Source: Streptomyces sp. CB01881
Lineage (GTDB): Bacteria; Actinomycetota; Actinomycetes; Streptomycetales; Streptomycetaceae
Reading direction: 5' to 3'
Assembly (NCBI RefSeq): GCF_002953255.1
Contig: NZ_CP026498.1
Location: forward strand, 5,016,202-5,080,201
DNA length: 64,000 bases
Part shown: one piece after another, positions 16,311 to 25,667 of the stretch
Layout: the number at the start of each line of letters is the position of its first letter
How positions within the stretch are numbered: the stretch's first letter is position 1
Program-made: the position numbers and the translations under genes
The notes under the pieces: generated by a model
Seen by the model: only the letters and a program-made list of their open reading frames with translations
What the model was told of the DNA's origin: nothing
The model's database searches: none

Positions 16311-17699
16311 GTGGCGACACCAGTAGGCACGGAGGGACCGGGCGCAGTGGTGCCGGTGCGGCCGGGGGGAACCGCCGCAGCCGGGGGCCGCGGCCCGGTG
16401 GCCAGGATCGGACGGGCCACCCGGACGGCACCGGGCCGGCTGCGGCTGGCCGGGGCGCTGCTGGCGGTGGTCACGCTCGCCTTCGGCACGCTCACCGCGT
16501 GGCAGGTCAACTCCCGGGCGCAGGCCGCGGAGCGGGTCGTCTCGTACAGCCAGCCGCTGAGCCAGGCCGCCGCCGACATCCACCGTTCGCTCGCCGACGC
16601 GGACACCACCGCGGCCACCGGCTTCCTGCTGGCGGGCGCCGAGCCGAAGGCCGTCCGGGAGCGCTACGAGCAGGACCTCGCCACGGCCTCCCGGCTGATC
16701 GCCGAGGCGGCGGCGCGGACCACCGCCTCCTCCCCCGCCCAGGGCTGGCTCGCCACCCTCAACCAGCAGGTGCCGGTCTACGCCGGCCTGGTGGAGAGCG
16801 CCCGGGCCGACAACCGGCAGGGCTTCCCGCTCGGCGGCGCCTACCTGCGGTACGCCTCCGACCAGATGCGCACCGTGCTGCTGCCGGCCGCCGCACAGCT
16901 GAGCGCGGCCGAGAACCAGGAGCTGGCGGACGACTACGCCGCGGCCCGGTCGGTGCCGTGGGCCGCGTACGGGCTGGGCGTGCTGGCACTGGCGACGCTG
17001 GTCTGGGTGCAGGTGGTGCTGTACCGGCGGACCAACCGGGTGTTCAACATCGGCCTGCTGGGCGCCACCGCGGCCGTGCTGTCCGCGGTGCTCTGGCTGA
17101 CGGTCGCCGGGACGGGCGTGAACTCCGCCCTGCGCGACAGCGAGCGCCACGGCGCCGCCCCGCTGCGGGCGCTGAACGCCGCCCGGGTCGACGTGCTGAC
17201 CGCCCGGCTGGCCGAGAACCTGCACTTCGTCGCCCGCGGCTCCTCCACCAAGTACGCGGAGCTCTGGACGAAGACCACCGAGCACCTGGCCGCCACGGAC
17301 GGCGGGAGCGGGCCGGCCGGCACCCTGCCGGACGCCCTGCGGCTGGCCCCGGCGGATGCCCAAGCCGCCATCACCGACGCGCAGCAGCAGTACCAGCACT
17401 GGCGCGACCGGCACCTCGCCGCGAGCAGGCTGGAGAACGTCGACGCCGACTACCAGGGCGCGCTGGACGCCACGGTGACGGTCAAGGAGGCGGACGTGCC
17501 CGGGACGGCCGACGCCTCGTTCAACGCCACCGACCAGCGGCTGGCGCAGGCCGCCGCCGAGCTGAAGCAGTTCGAGCAGGCGGCCGAAGGCACCGACGGG
17601 GACCTGCGCACCGCCGCCGTGGCGGTCGCGGTACTGGCCCTGGCCGCAGCCGCCTCGGCGGTCCGCGGCCTCGGCCGGCGACTGGCCGAGTACCGGTAG
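16311..17699 (+). CDS. glnX: GlnX-type membrane sensor protein
   Basis: This 462-residue membrane protein has four predicted transmembrane helices: TM1 near 48-68 (LAGALLAVVTLAFGTLTAW), TM2 (LGVLALATLVWVQVVLY), TM3 (IGLLGATAAVLSAVLWLTVA) and TM4 close to the C-terminus (TAAVAVAVLALAAAASAV). Two extracellular all-alpha domains of about 130-150 residues lie between TM1/TM2 and TM3/TM4. This matches mycobacterial GlnX, which links the external amino-acid binder GlnH to cytoplasmic PknG. The GTG at 16311 has GGGGAG upstream; an in-frame ATG at 16203 is a longer alternative. The glnH gene follows 16 bp later. Confidence 0.85.
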   Translation: MATPVGTEGPGAVVPVRPGGTAAAGGRGPVARIGRATRTAPGRLRLAGALLAVVTLAFGTLTAWQVNSRAQAAERVVSYSQPLSQAAADIHRSLADADTTAATGFLLAGAEPKAVRERYEQDLATASRLIAEAAARTTASSPAQGWLATLNQQVPVYAGLVESARADNRQGFPLGGAYLRYASDQMRTVLLPAAAQLSAAENQELADDYAAARSVPWAAYGLGVLALATLVWVQVVLYRRTNRVFNIGLLGATAAVLSAVLWLTVAGTGVNSALRDSERHGAAPLRALNAARVDVLTARLAENLHFVARGSSTKYAELWTKTTEHLAATDGGSGPAGTLPDALRLAPADAQAAITDAQQQYQHWRDRHLAASRLENVDADYQGALDATVTVKEADVPGTADASFNATDQRLAQAAAELKQFEQAAEGTDGDLRTAAVAVAVLALAAAASAVRGLGRRLAEYR

Positions 17700-17715
17700 A
17701 GGGGGGACGGACACG

Positions 17716-18663
17716 ATGGGCAGGGGAACGGTACGGGCCCGGGCGGCGACGGCGGTGGCGCTGCTGGCGTCCTGCGCGGTGGTGCTCGGCGCGGGCGGCC
17801 CGCAGGGCGCGGTGCTGCCTGCCGCCGCGGCGCTCCCGCCGGCGCAGGCGCCGCAGCAGGAGCAGGCCGGCAACGACTGCGACGTCTACCAGAGCGTGCC
17901 GCCGAGCAGCGAGGACGGCCCGGCGGTGAAGGCCATCAAGGCCAAGCGGAGCCTGGTGATCGGCATCGACCAGAACAGCTTCCGCTGGGGCTCCCGCAAC
18001 CCCAACACCGGCCAGATCGAGGGCTTCGACATCGACCTCGCCAAGGCCGTCGGCACCGCGATCATGGGTGACCCGGACAAGGTGGTGCTCAAGGCGGTGC
18101 CCACCTCGGGCCGGGTCGAGTTCATCCAGCAGGGCCGGGTCGACCTGATCGTCCGGACCATGACGATCACCTGTGACCGGCTCCAGCAGGTCGCCTTCTC
18201 CAAGCCGTACTTCAGCACCAGCCAGCGCGTCGTGGTGCCCAAGGCGTCCCCGGCGAAGACCATCGACGAGGCGGTGGACGGCAGGACCGTCTGCGCGGCG
18301 TCGAGCTCCTCGGCCGAGGAGGAGCTGAAGGCCCGTCCCAAGGTCGGGAAGATCGTCTCGGTGGAGAACCACCTCGACTGCCTGGTGCTGATGCAGCTCG
18401 GCAAGGTCGACGCGACGATGACCGACGACGGCCTCGCGGCCAGCCAGGCCGCCCAGGACCAGACCGTCCGGGTGGTGGACGGCGAGGTCCGGCCCGCGGT
18501 GATGGGCATCGCGATGCTCAAGAACAGCACCGACCTGACGGCCCGGGTGAACCAGGTGCTCGCCGACTACCACGCCAACGGCGCCTGGCGGGCGGGCTAC
18601 GACCGCTGGCTCAAGCCGTACATGCTCAACGACGCCGACCACTACTGGCCGGACCGGCGTTGA
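17716..18663 (+). CDS. glnH: GlnH-type solute-binding lipoprotein
   Basis: This 315-residue periplasmic-binding protein of family 3 (polar amino acids) has an N-terminal signal with LASC at residues 17-20, a good lipobox. The domain shows KRSLVIGIDQNSFRWG, EGFDIDLAKAVG and VDLIVRTMTITCDRLQQVAF, with the usual arginine and aspartate for binding an amino acid. No ABC permease or ATPase is adjacent, so the protein is a sensor rather than a transporter part. In mycobacteria GlnH binds aspartate and glutamate and signals through GlnX to PknG. Confidence 0.9.
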   Translation: MGRGTVRARAATAVALLASCAVVLGAGGPQGAVLPAAAALPPAQAPQQEQAGNDCDVYQSVPPSSEDGPAVKAIKAKRSLVIGIDQNSFRWGSRNPNTGQIEGFDIDLAKAVGTAIMGDPDKVVLKAVPTSGRVEFIQQGRVDLIVRTMTITCDRLQQVAFSKPYFSTSQRVVVPKASPAKTIDEAVDGRTVCAASSSSAEEELKARPKVGKIVSVENHLDCLVLMQLGKVDATMTDDGLAASQAAQDQTVRVVDGEVRPAVMGIAMLKNSTDLTARVNQVLADYHANGAWRAGYDRWLKPYMLNDADHYWPDRR

Positions 18664-18870
18664 GCCGCGTGAAGCGCCACGTCCCGTCCTTGACGGTCCT
18701 TTGACGACCGGACCCGGTCCGGGCGCGGGACCTCAGGCTAGGGTCGGGGCGGGCCGGGGGACGGCGAAGGCCGCAACGGCCGGGGCCGGACCGGCGCGGG
18801 CCGCAGCAGCGCGGACGTGGCCGGGGAGGACCGGGCCGGGGAAGACCAGGACAGCGAAGGAGAAACGGCG

Positions 18871-20235
18871 TTGGCAGCTTCGGCCGGCCCGGCACTGAGC
18901 CGGGAGGAGGTGGACCGCGCGCTGGCGCGCCTCGGCGCCGAACGCGACGCGGTCGAGTCGGCACTGCTCTCGCTCCAGGACCACGCGGGCCTGCGGCTGC
19001 TCGACGGCGCCGAGCTGGCCGGCCGCACCCGGGAGCGCTGGTCCGTCGCCGGACAGGGCCTGCCCCTGCTCTGGGCACTGTTCGACCGCTACTCGGAGGC
19101 GCTGGCCTCGGCCCGCGCGGTCCGCGCCCGCAAGGCCAAGCCCGGCTCGGCCGAACTCGCCGAGCTGAACGAGCTGCTGACCGGCGACGCGGTCACCGTG
19201 CCCGGCGGCGCCGTCCCGGACGGACCGCAACTCCTCGGCGCGCCCGCCAAGCTGGTCGAACGGGTCAGCCTGGACGAGCTGATGACCCGGATGAACTCCT
19301 GGTACGCCACGGTCCTGGAGGTGGTCAGCGCCGCCGACGCCGTCTGGTCCGCGCTGCCGGCCCGGATCGACCTGCTGCTGGCCGAGCTGAGCCGGGTGCG
19401 GACACTGGCCGGCTCGCTCGGCGTGCACGCCGGCGGCCACCCGCTCGGGGACGACCTGGCCGGGCTGGAGAGCGACCTGACGGAGCTGCGCGCCGAGGTG
19501 CGGGGCGACCCGCTGGCCCTCTGGCGGCCGGCCCGGGTGCCCGCCCAGCGCGGCACCCGCCCGGACGGCACCGCGCTGGCCACGCCGTCCGGGGTGGTCG
19601 ACACCGAGCGGTTCGACCGGGCCGGGCGGGCCCTGGACGGCGTCCGGGTGGAGCTGGAGGACCTGCTGCGGCTGCGCGACGACGCCGAGGAACGGCTCCA
19701 GGGCGTCGGCGACCTGCTGCAACGGGCGGACGCCACCCTGGCCGAGGCCCGCCGGGCGCGCGGCGAGGTGCTGGCGAAGATCGCCGCCACCGAGGTGCCC
19801 GCGGTGCCCGGGCCCGCCTCGGCGCTGCGCGAACGGATCGTGCTGGCACTGGAGTTGCGCCAGGGCGGGCAGTGGCACCGGCTGGCGCCGCTGCTGGACG
19901 CCTTGGAGGACGCGGCCGCCAAGGAGCTGGCCCGGGCCCGGCAGGCACTGACCGAGGTGACCCAGCCGCTGGCCGTCCGGGCCGAGCTGCGCGGGCGGCT
20001 CGACGCGTACAAGGCGATGGCGGCCCGGCTGCGCGTCGCCGAGGACCCGGAAGTGATCGAGCGGTACGAGAAGGCGCGCTGGCTGCTCTGGAGCGCGCCG
20101 TGCGACCTGCGGGCGGCGGCCGCGGCCGTGGGCCGCTTCCAGCAGTCGCTGCGGCCGGCGGCCGGGCCGCCCGGCGGGCGGCCCGGCGGTGAGCCGGTCG
20201 ACGGACAGGCACGGGAACAGGGACTGGGGGGCTGA
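18871..20235 (+). CDS. Coiled-coil protein of unknown function in the glnXH-pknG operon
   Basis: This 454-residue soluble, strongly helical protein has no recognised domain, signal peptide or membrane helix. Long heptad-like stretches occur around residues 10-35, 255-320 and 345-400 (RVELEDLLRLRDDAEERLQG). The TTG at 18871 is chosen because AAGGAG lies eight bases upstream; a GTG at 18817 lacks a ribosome site. It lies 207 bp after glnH and ends six bases before pknG, so it is translated with the kinase. It may be a scaffold or adaptor that couples GlnX to PknG, which is inference from position. Confidence 0.8.
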   Translation: MAASAGPALSREEVDRALARLGAERDAVESALLSLQDHAGLRLLDGAELAGRTRERWSVAGQGLPLLWALFDRYSEALASARAVRARKAKPGSAELAELNELLTGDAVTVPGGAVPDGPQLLGAPAKLVERVSLDELMTRMNSWYATVLEVVSAADAVWSALPARIDLLLAELSRVRTLAGSLGVHAGGHPLGDDLAGLESDLTELRAEVRGDPLALWRPARVPAQRGTRPDGTALATPSGVVDTERFDRAGRALDGVRVELEDLLRLRDDAEERLQGVGDLLQRADATLAEARRARGEVLAKIAATEVPAVPGPASALRERIVLALELRQGGQWHRLAPLLDALEDAAAKELARARQALTEVTQPLAVRAELRGRLDAYKAMAARLRVAEDPEVIERYEKARWLLWSAPCDLRAAAAAVGRFQQSLRPAAGPPGGRPGGEPVDGQAREQGLGG

Positions 20236-20240
20236 GGACG

Positions 20241-22856
20241 ATGGGCGAGGCGTGTGTACGGCCGGACTGCACCGGCGAGGGGACGATCGACGCGGACGGC
20301 TACTGCACCGAGTGCGGGCTCGCACCGGCGGGCACGGTGTCCGTCGCGACGGGTCCGGCGACGGGGACGGCGGCCCCCGCGGGCGCCGCGGGCCCCGGCT
20401 CGCCCTGCCCGCGTGACTGCGCCAGCACGATCGACGACGACGGCTACTGCGACGAGTGCGGCCTCACCGCCCCCGGCGGCGACACCGGGCTCACCCAGCC
20501 GTACGTCCCCTCCGCCCGGGTCTCCCCGGACTCGGCGCGCTCCACCCGGACCGGCTCGTCCCGCACGATGTCCGGCCGCTCCCGCTCGCACCGCTCCACC
20601 CGGACCGGCAGCGGCCGTTCGGTGTCGGTGCGCAGCAGCCGCGGCAGCGTCAGCGCGGGCACCCGCCACCGGCTCGGCGCCGGACTGGTGACGGTGCCGA
20701 CCGTCCCGTCGGCCGACCCCGCGCAGGCGGTGCTGGCCAACCCGGAGGTGCCGGAGCGCAAGCGGTTCTGCTCCAAGTGCGACGCCCCGGTGGGCCGGGA
20801 GAAGAACGGCCAGCCGGGCCGTCCGGACGGCTTCTGCACCAAGTGCGGCACGCCGTACTCGTTCACGCCCAAGCTGCGCCGGGGGGATCTCGTCGGCGGC
20901 CAGTACGAGGTGGTGGGCTGCCTGGCGCACGGCGGGCTCGGCTGGATCTACCTGGCGGTGGACCGGCGGGTCAACGACAAGTGGGTGGTCCTGAAGGGCC
21001 TGCTGGACACCGGGGACGAGGACGCGCTCGCGGTGGCCGTCGCCGAGCGGCGGTTCCTCGCCGAGGTGGACCACCCCAGCATCGTCCGCATCATCAACTT
21101 CGCCGAGCACCCGGACCTGCGCACCGGCGCCACCGACGGCTACATCGTGATGGAGTACGTCGGCGGCAAGTCGCTCAAGGACATCGCCAACGAGCGCCGC
21201 ACACCGGACGGCCGGCGCGAGCCGCTGCCGGTGGAGCAGGCGATCGCGTACGCGCTGGAGGCACTGCCCGCGCTCGGGTACCTGCACGGCCGGGGCCTGG
21301 TCTACTGCGACTTCAAGATCGACAACGTGATCCAGAGCGGCGACGCGCTCAAGATCATCGACATGGGTGCCGTCCGCCGCCTCGACGACGACGGCCCGAT
21401 CTACGGCACCATCGGCTACCAGGCGCCCGAGATCGCCACCGACGGCCCCTCCCCCGCCTCCGACCTCTACACCGTCGCCCGCACCCTGGCCGTCCTCACC
21501 TTCGACTTCCAGGGCTACAGCACCACCTACCGCGACTCGCTGCCCGGCCCCGAGTCCGTCCCGGTCCTCGCCGCCTACGAGTCGTACTACCGCTTCCTGG
21601 TCCGCGCCACCGACCCGGACCCGGCCCGCCGGTTCGCCTCCGCCGAGGAGATGGCCGACCAGCTCACCGGCGTGCTGCGGGAGATCCTCGCGCTCCAGGA
21701 CGGCCGGCCGCGGCCCTCGCTCTCCACCCTGTTCGGCCCGGAGCTGCGGGTGGTCGACACCGAAGTGGTGCAGCCGCCCGTACGGCCCGGGGAGCTGCGG
21801 GTCACCGCGCTGGACCCGGCCGCCGCCGCGCTCGCGCTGCCCGTCCCCCGGGTCGACCCGGCCGACCCGAACGCCGGCTTCCTCGCCACCCTGCTCGCCG
21901 CCGACCCGGAGGAGGCACTCGCCGCGCTGGCCGGTGCGCCCGCCGACTCCGTCGAACGCCGGCTGCGCGAGCTGCGCGCCCACCTCGAACTCGGCCGCCA
22001 CGCCACGGCCGGGGAGGCGCTGGCCTCGCTGGAGAAGAACCACCCGGACGACTGGCGGGTCGTCTGGTACCGCGGCCTGACCGCCCTGGTCGGCGCCGCG
22101 GCCGCGGCCGGTGACGAGGCCGGTGACGAGGCGGACGCCGGCGGGGCCGAGGGCGACGAGACGGCCGGTGACGGGACGACGGGTGCCGCCGCGGCCGGTG
22201 ACGGGACGACCGGTGCCGAGCGGCCAGGCGAGGCCGAGCTGCGCGCCGCCGCCGAGGCCTTCGACGCCGTCTACGACGCGTTCCCCGGCGAGAGCGCCCC
22301 GAAGCTGGCCCTGGCCATCTGCGCCGAGCTCCTCGGCGACGGCGGCGACGCGGCCGAGTTCTACCGCCTGGTGTGGAGCACCGACCACGCCTACCTGAGC
22401 GCCGCCTTCGGGCTGGCCAGGGTCCGCCTCGCCGACGGCGACCGGGCCGGCGCGGTCGACTCCCTGGAGTCCGTCCCGGCCACCTCCAGCCAGTTCACCG
22501 CCGCCCGGATCGCCGCCGTCCGGGCCCGGCTGCGCGAACGGCCCGCCACCGACCCGCTCGGCGCCGACCTCGGCGCCGGCTCCGAGCAGCTGACCGCACT
22601 GCGCCTGGACGACCGCCGCCGCGAGGAGCTCTCCGTCGAGGTGCTCGGCGCCGCCCTCGGCTGGGTCACGGCGGGCTCGGCCGGCTCCGAGGACCCCGGC
22701 CGGACCACCGTGCTGGGACGACCGGCCGCCGAACGGGAACTGCGGTTCGCACTGGAGCAGTCCTACCGGGTACTCGCCCGGTTGGCCGACCGGGCCGAGA
22801 CCAGGATCGAGATGGTGGAGCGGGCCAACCGTGCCCGCCCCAGAACGTGGGTGTGA
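20241..22856 (+). CDS. pknG: PknG-type serine/threonine protein kinase with three cysteine modules and TPR tail
   Basis: This 871-residue cytoplasmic kinase has two N-terminal CGxxxDxDGYCxECG modules (C5, C10, C22, C25 and C56, C60, C70, C73), then a Ser/Arg-rich linker. A rubredoxin-like module follows (C177, C180, C199, C202), then the kinase domain: K252 in VVLKGLL, catalytic D357 in YCDFKIDNV and D374 in DMG replacing DFG. A TPR-like helical region runs to the C-terminus, broken by a Gly/Asp/Glu/Thr insert near 615-655. The core order (rubredoxin, kinase, TPR) is that of mycobacterial PknG, which senses redox and nutrient state. PP2C, VWA and FHA genes follow. Confidence 0.95.
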   Translation: MGEACVRPDCTGEGTIDADGYCTECGLAPAGTVSVATGPATGTAAPAGAAGPGSPCPRDCASTIDDDGYCDECGLTAPGGDTGLTQPYVPSARVSPDSARSTRTGSSRTMSGRSRSHRSTRTGSGRSVSVRSSRGSVSAGTRHRLGAGLVTVPTVPSADPAQAVLANPEVPERKRFCSKCDAPVGREKNGQPGRPDGFCTKCGTPYSFTPKLRRGDLVGGQYEVVGCLAHGGLGWIYLAVDRRVNDKWVVLKGLLDTGDEDALAVAVAERRFLAEVDHPSIVRIINFAEHPDLRTGATDGYIVMEYVGGKSLKDIANERRTPDGRREPLPVEQAIAYALEALPALGYLHGRGLVYCDFKIDNVIQSGDALKIIDMGAVRRLDDDGPIYGTIGYQAPEIATDGPSPASDLYTVARTLAVLTFDFQGYSTTYRDSLPGPESVPVLAAYESYYRFLVRATDPDPARRFASAEEMADQLTGVLREILALQDGRPRPSLSTLFGPELRVVDTEVVQPPVRPGELRVTALDPAAAALALPVPRVDPADPNAGFLATLLAADPEEALAALAGAPADSVERRLRELRAHLELGRHATAGEALASLEKNHPDDWRVVWYRGLTALVGAAAAAGDEAGDEADAGGAEGDETAGDGTTGAAAAGDGTTGAERPGEAELRAAAEAFDAVYDAFPGESAPKLALAICAELLGDGGDAAEFYRLVWSTDHAYLSAAFGLARVRLADGDRAGAVDSLESVPATSSQFTAARIAAVRARLRERPATDPLGADLGAGSEQLTALRLDDRRREELSVEVLGAALGWVTAGSAGSEDPGRTTVLGRPAAERELRFALEQSYRVLARLADRAETRIEMVERANRARPRTWV

Positions 22857-22859
22857 CCA

Positions 22860-24176
22860 ATGCCGCAGCAGACCGTGTGCCAGAGCTGTTCCGAGCCGCT
22901 GGACCCGGAGGACGTCTATTGCGGCTCCTGCGGGGCCGGCCGGGACGGCAAGCCGGCCCCGGGCGCGATGCCCGCCAGCTGGTCCGCCGACCGCCCGCCG
23001 ACCGTGCCCGACACGCCCGCCGTCCCCGCCCAGGCCGGGCCCGGCTGCGTCCACTGCGGTCTGCCCCAGGTCTTTGCCGACGGCTACTGCGAGGCCTGCG
23101 GCGGCGCCCAGCCGCGCCCGCGCGACCACATGGAGAAGTCGCTGGCCGGTGTCGCCGGCGTCAGCGACCGCGGCGTGCGCCACCACCGCAACGAGGACTC
23201 GTTCACCGTCGCCGCCTCCTCGCTGCCCGGCGGCGAGCCGGTCGTGGTCGCCGTGGTCTGCGACGGGGTCTCCTCCTCCGACCGGCCCGACCAGGCCTCC
23301 GAGACCGCCGTCGACGCCGCCTCCGAGTCGCTGCTCACCGCGCTGGAGGCCGGCCACGAGCCCGACGCGGCGATGCGCCGGGCGGTCGCGGACGCGGCCG
23401 CCGCCGTCGCCGCCCTCGCCGGGGACGACGCCTCGCCGCACCGGCCCGACGTCAACGCGCCCGCCTGCACCTTCGTCAGCGCGATCGCCGCCGGCGGCCG
23501 GGTCACCATCGGCTGGGTCGGCGACACCCGGGCGTACTGGATCCCGGACGACCGGGTCGCCGCCGAACCCTTCCGGCTCACCCAGGACGACTCCTGGGCC
23601 GCCCGGATGGTCGAGGCCGGGCTGATGGGCGAGGCCGAGGCCTACGCCGACCCGCGCGCCCACGCCATCACCGGCTGGCTCGGCGCGGACGCCGAGGAGG
23701 TCGTCCCGCACACCCTGGACTTCACCCCACACGTCCCCGGCGTCCTGCTGGTCTGCACCGACGGCCTCTGGAACTACGCCGAGGCCGCCACCGACCTCGC
23801 CCACTACGTCCGCCCGGACGCCCGGGCCGAGCCGCTCGCGGCCGCCCAGACCCTGGTGCGGTTCGCGGTCGCGGCCGGCGGACACGACAACATCACCGTC
23901 GCCGTGCTGCCGATCGACCCGCCCACCGGGCTGGCCGGCGCCGCACGCGCGGACGCCTCGGCGGACGAGGACGCCCGCACCGCCACCGCGCTCGACCTGC
24001 CGGTGATCCGGCCGGCCGGGGGCACGCCGGGCGGAGCCGACGACGAGGACCACGACCCGACGCTGCCGGACCTGCCGGTGATCGGCTCGGCCGCCGCCCC
24101 GCTGCCGCCCGCGCCCCCGGCCCCGCCCGCCCCGCCGACCGTGCCGCCGCAGCCGCCGCACCCGCCGGTGGGCTGA
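22860..24176 (+). CDS. PP2C-family protein phosphatase with two N-terminal zinc ribbons
   Basis: This 438-residue phosphatase starts three bases after pknG. It has two CxxC-CxxC modules (C7, C10, C21, C24 and C63, C66, C77, C80; the second reads DGYCEACG like those in PknG). The PP2C domain keeps the metal aspartates: RHHRNEDSF, VVCDGVSSSD, GWVGDTRAYW, VCTDGLWNYA and GGHDNITVAV. The C-terminus is acidic then proline-rich (PPAPPAPPAPPTVPPQPP). It should reverse phosphorylation by the kinase encoded just upstream. No membrane helix is seen, so both act in the cytoplasm. Confidence 0.94.
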   Translation: MPQQTVCQSCSEPLDPEDVYCGSCGAGRDGKPAPGAMPASWSADRPPTVPDTPAVPAQAGPGCVHCGLPQVFADGYCEACGGAQPRPRDHMEKSLAGVAGVSDRGVRHHRNEDSFTVAASSLPGGEPVVVAVVCDGVSSSDRPDQASETAVDAASESLLTALEAGHEPDAAMRRAVADAAAAVAALAGDDASPHRPDVNAPACTFVSAIAAGGRVTIGWVGDTRAYWIPDDRVAAEPFRLTQDDSWAARMVEAGLMGEAEAYADPRAHAITGWLGADAEEVVPHTLDFTPHVPGVLLVCTDGLWNYAEAATDLAHYVRPDARAEPLAAAQTLVRFAVAAGGHDNITVAVLPIDPPTGLAGAARADASADEDARTATALDLPVIRPAGGTPGGADDEDHDPTLPDLPVIGSAAAPLPPAPPAPPAPPTVPPQPPHPPVG

Positions 24177-24238
24177 CGCCCGCCCGCACCCCACCGACCG
24201 TACGCACCAACCGACCACCCGACGGGAGCCACCGGCCC

Positions 24239-25594
24239 ATGGCAACACTGGCTAAGCCGAACCTGCCCAGGTTCGACGTGGAGATCTTCCAGAACGAGTT
24301 CCTCGCCGACGGCGCCCGCGAGGTGAACGCCGTCGTCACCGTCACCGCGACCGGCGGCGGCACCTCCGGCGGCCGCCCGCTCGGGGTGTCCGACGCGGGC
24401 CCGCTGGGCGCGGACGCGCAGTCCGCCGCCGTGGTGATCATGGTGGACTGCTCCGGCTCGATGGACTACCCGTCCAGCAAGATGCGCGGCGCCCGCGAGG
24501 CGACCGCCGCCGCCATCGACACCGTCCGCGACGGCGTCGCCTTCGCGGTCGTCGCCGGCACCCACGAGGCCAAGGACGTCTACCCCGGCGACGGCACCCT
24601 CGCCGTCGCCTCGGACGCCACCCGTGCCCAGGCCAAGGAGTCGCTGCGCCGCCTCACCGCGGCCGGCGGCACCGCCATGGGCACCTGGCTCGCCAAGGCG
24701 GACAAGCTCTTCCTGACCCGCCGCGACATCGCCATCCGGCACGCCATCCTGCTCACCGACGGCAACAACGAGCACGAGAACGCGGCCGATCTGGACCGCG
24801 CCATCGAGCGGGCCTGCGGCCACTTCACCGCCGACTGCCGCGGTGTCGGCACCGACTGGCGGGTGGACGAGCTGCGGAAGATCTCCTCCGCACTGCTCGG
24901 CACCGTCGACATCGTCGCCGAACCGTCCGGCCTCGCCGACGACTTCCGCGCCATGATGGAGGGCGCGATGGGCAAGCAGGTCGCCGACGTCGCGCTGCGG
25001 ATCTGGACGCCCGCCAACGCGGTGGTGAAGTTCGTCAAGCAGGTCGCCCCCGCGGTCGAGGACCTCACCGGCCGCCGCACCGAGGCCGGCCCGCGGGCCG
25101 GCGACTACCCCACCGGTTCCTGGGGCGACGAGAGCCGCGACTACCACGTCTGTGTGGAGGTCCCCGCCGCCGCCGTCGGCAACGAGATGCTGGCCGCCCG
25201 GGTCAGCCTCGTCCTGCCGCCGCAGACCGGCAGCACCCCCGAGGTGCTCTCCCAGGGCCTGGTCAAGGCGGTCTGGACCGACGACCTGGCCTCGTCCACC
25301 CGGATCAGCCCGCAGGTCGCCCACTACACCGGGCAGGCCGAGCTGGCCTCGTCCATCCAGGAGGGCCTGGAGGCGCACCGGGCCGGGGACGTCGACCGCG
25401 CGACCGCCAAGCTCGGCGCCGCCGTCCGGATCGCACACGCGACCGGCAACGACGGCACGTTCAAGCTGCTGCAGAAGGTGGTGGACGTGGTCGACCCGAA
25501 GGAGGGTACGGTTCGGTTCCGTAAGAACGTGAGCGAGGCCGACTCGATGACCCTTGAGACCCGGTCGACCAAGACCGTCCGTGTGAAGAAGTGA
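24239..25594 (+). CDS. von Willebrand factor A domain protein
   Basis: This 451-residue cytoplasmic protein begins with PRFDVEIFQNEFLADGAREV and carries a VWA domain. The MIDAS is intact: D70-x-S72-x-S74 in MVDCSGSMD, a threonine in GGTAMGTWL and an aspartate in LLTDGNNEHE. The C-terminal 170 residues form a beta-rich region plus a helical end. VWA proteins use a bound metal to hold acidic partners. There are no cysteine modules, unlike the kinase, phosphatase and FHA genes around it. It starts 62 bp after the phosphatase gene and belongs to the same transcription unit. Confidence 0.93.
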   Translation: MATLAKPNLPRFDVEIFQNEFLADGAREVNAVVTVTATGGGTSGGRPLGVSDAGPLGADAQSAAVVIMVDCSGSMDYPSSKMRGAREATAAAIDTVRDGVAFAVVAGTHEAKDVYPGDGTLAVASDATRAQAKESLRRLTAAGGTAMGTWLAKADKLFLTRRDIAIRHAILLTDGNNEHENAADLDRAIERACGHFTADCRGVGTDWRVDELRKISSALLGTVDIVAEPSGLADDFRAMMEGAMGKQVADVALRIWTPANAVVKFVKQVAPAVEDLTGRRTEAGPRAGDYPTGSWGDESRDYHVCVEVPAAAVGNEMLAARVSLVLPPQTGSTPEVLSQGLVKAVWTDDLASSTRISPQVAHYTGQAELASSIQEGLEAHRAGDVDRATAKLGAAVRIAHATGNDGTFKLLQKVVDVVDPKEGTVRFRKNVSEADSMTLETRSTKTVRVKK

Positions 25595-25667
25595 CCGCTG
25601 AAGAACTCCGACCGGGCCGGGGCCCGGCCGGACGCTGCCCCAGCTGGCTGGAATTGAGGGGGACCTG

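Noticed and set aside
22373..24238. A long open extension upstream of the VWA gene in the same frame
   Set aside because: It is Arg/Pro/Gly-rich out-of-frame reading of pknG and PP2C. The VWA protein starts at 24239 where family similarity begins.
19089..24248. A 1,719-codon open frame on the minus strand
   Set aside because: It is the antisense shadow of pknG, PP2C and the coiled-coil gene; composition is Gly/Arg/Val-rich without domains, and the plus-strand genes have clear motifs.
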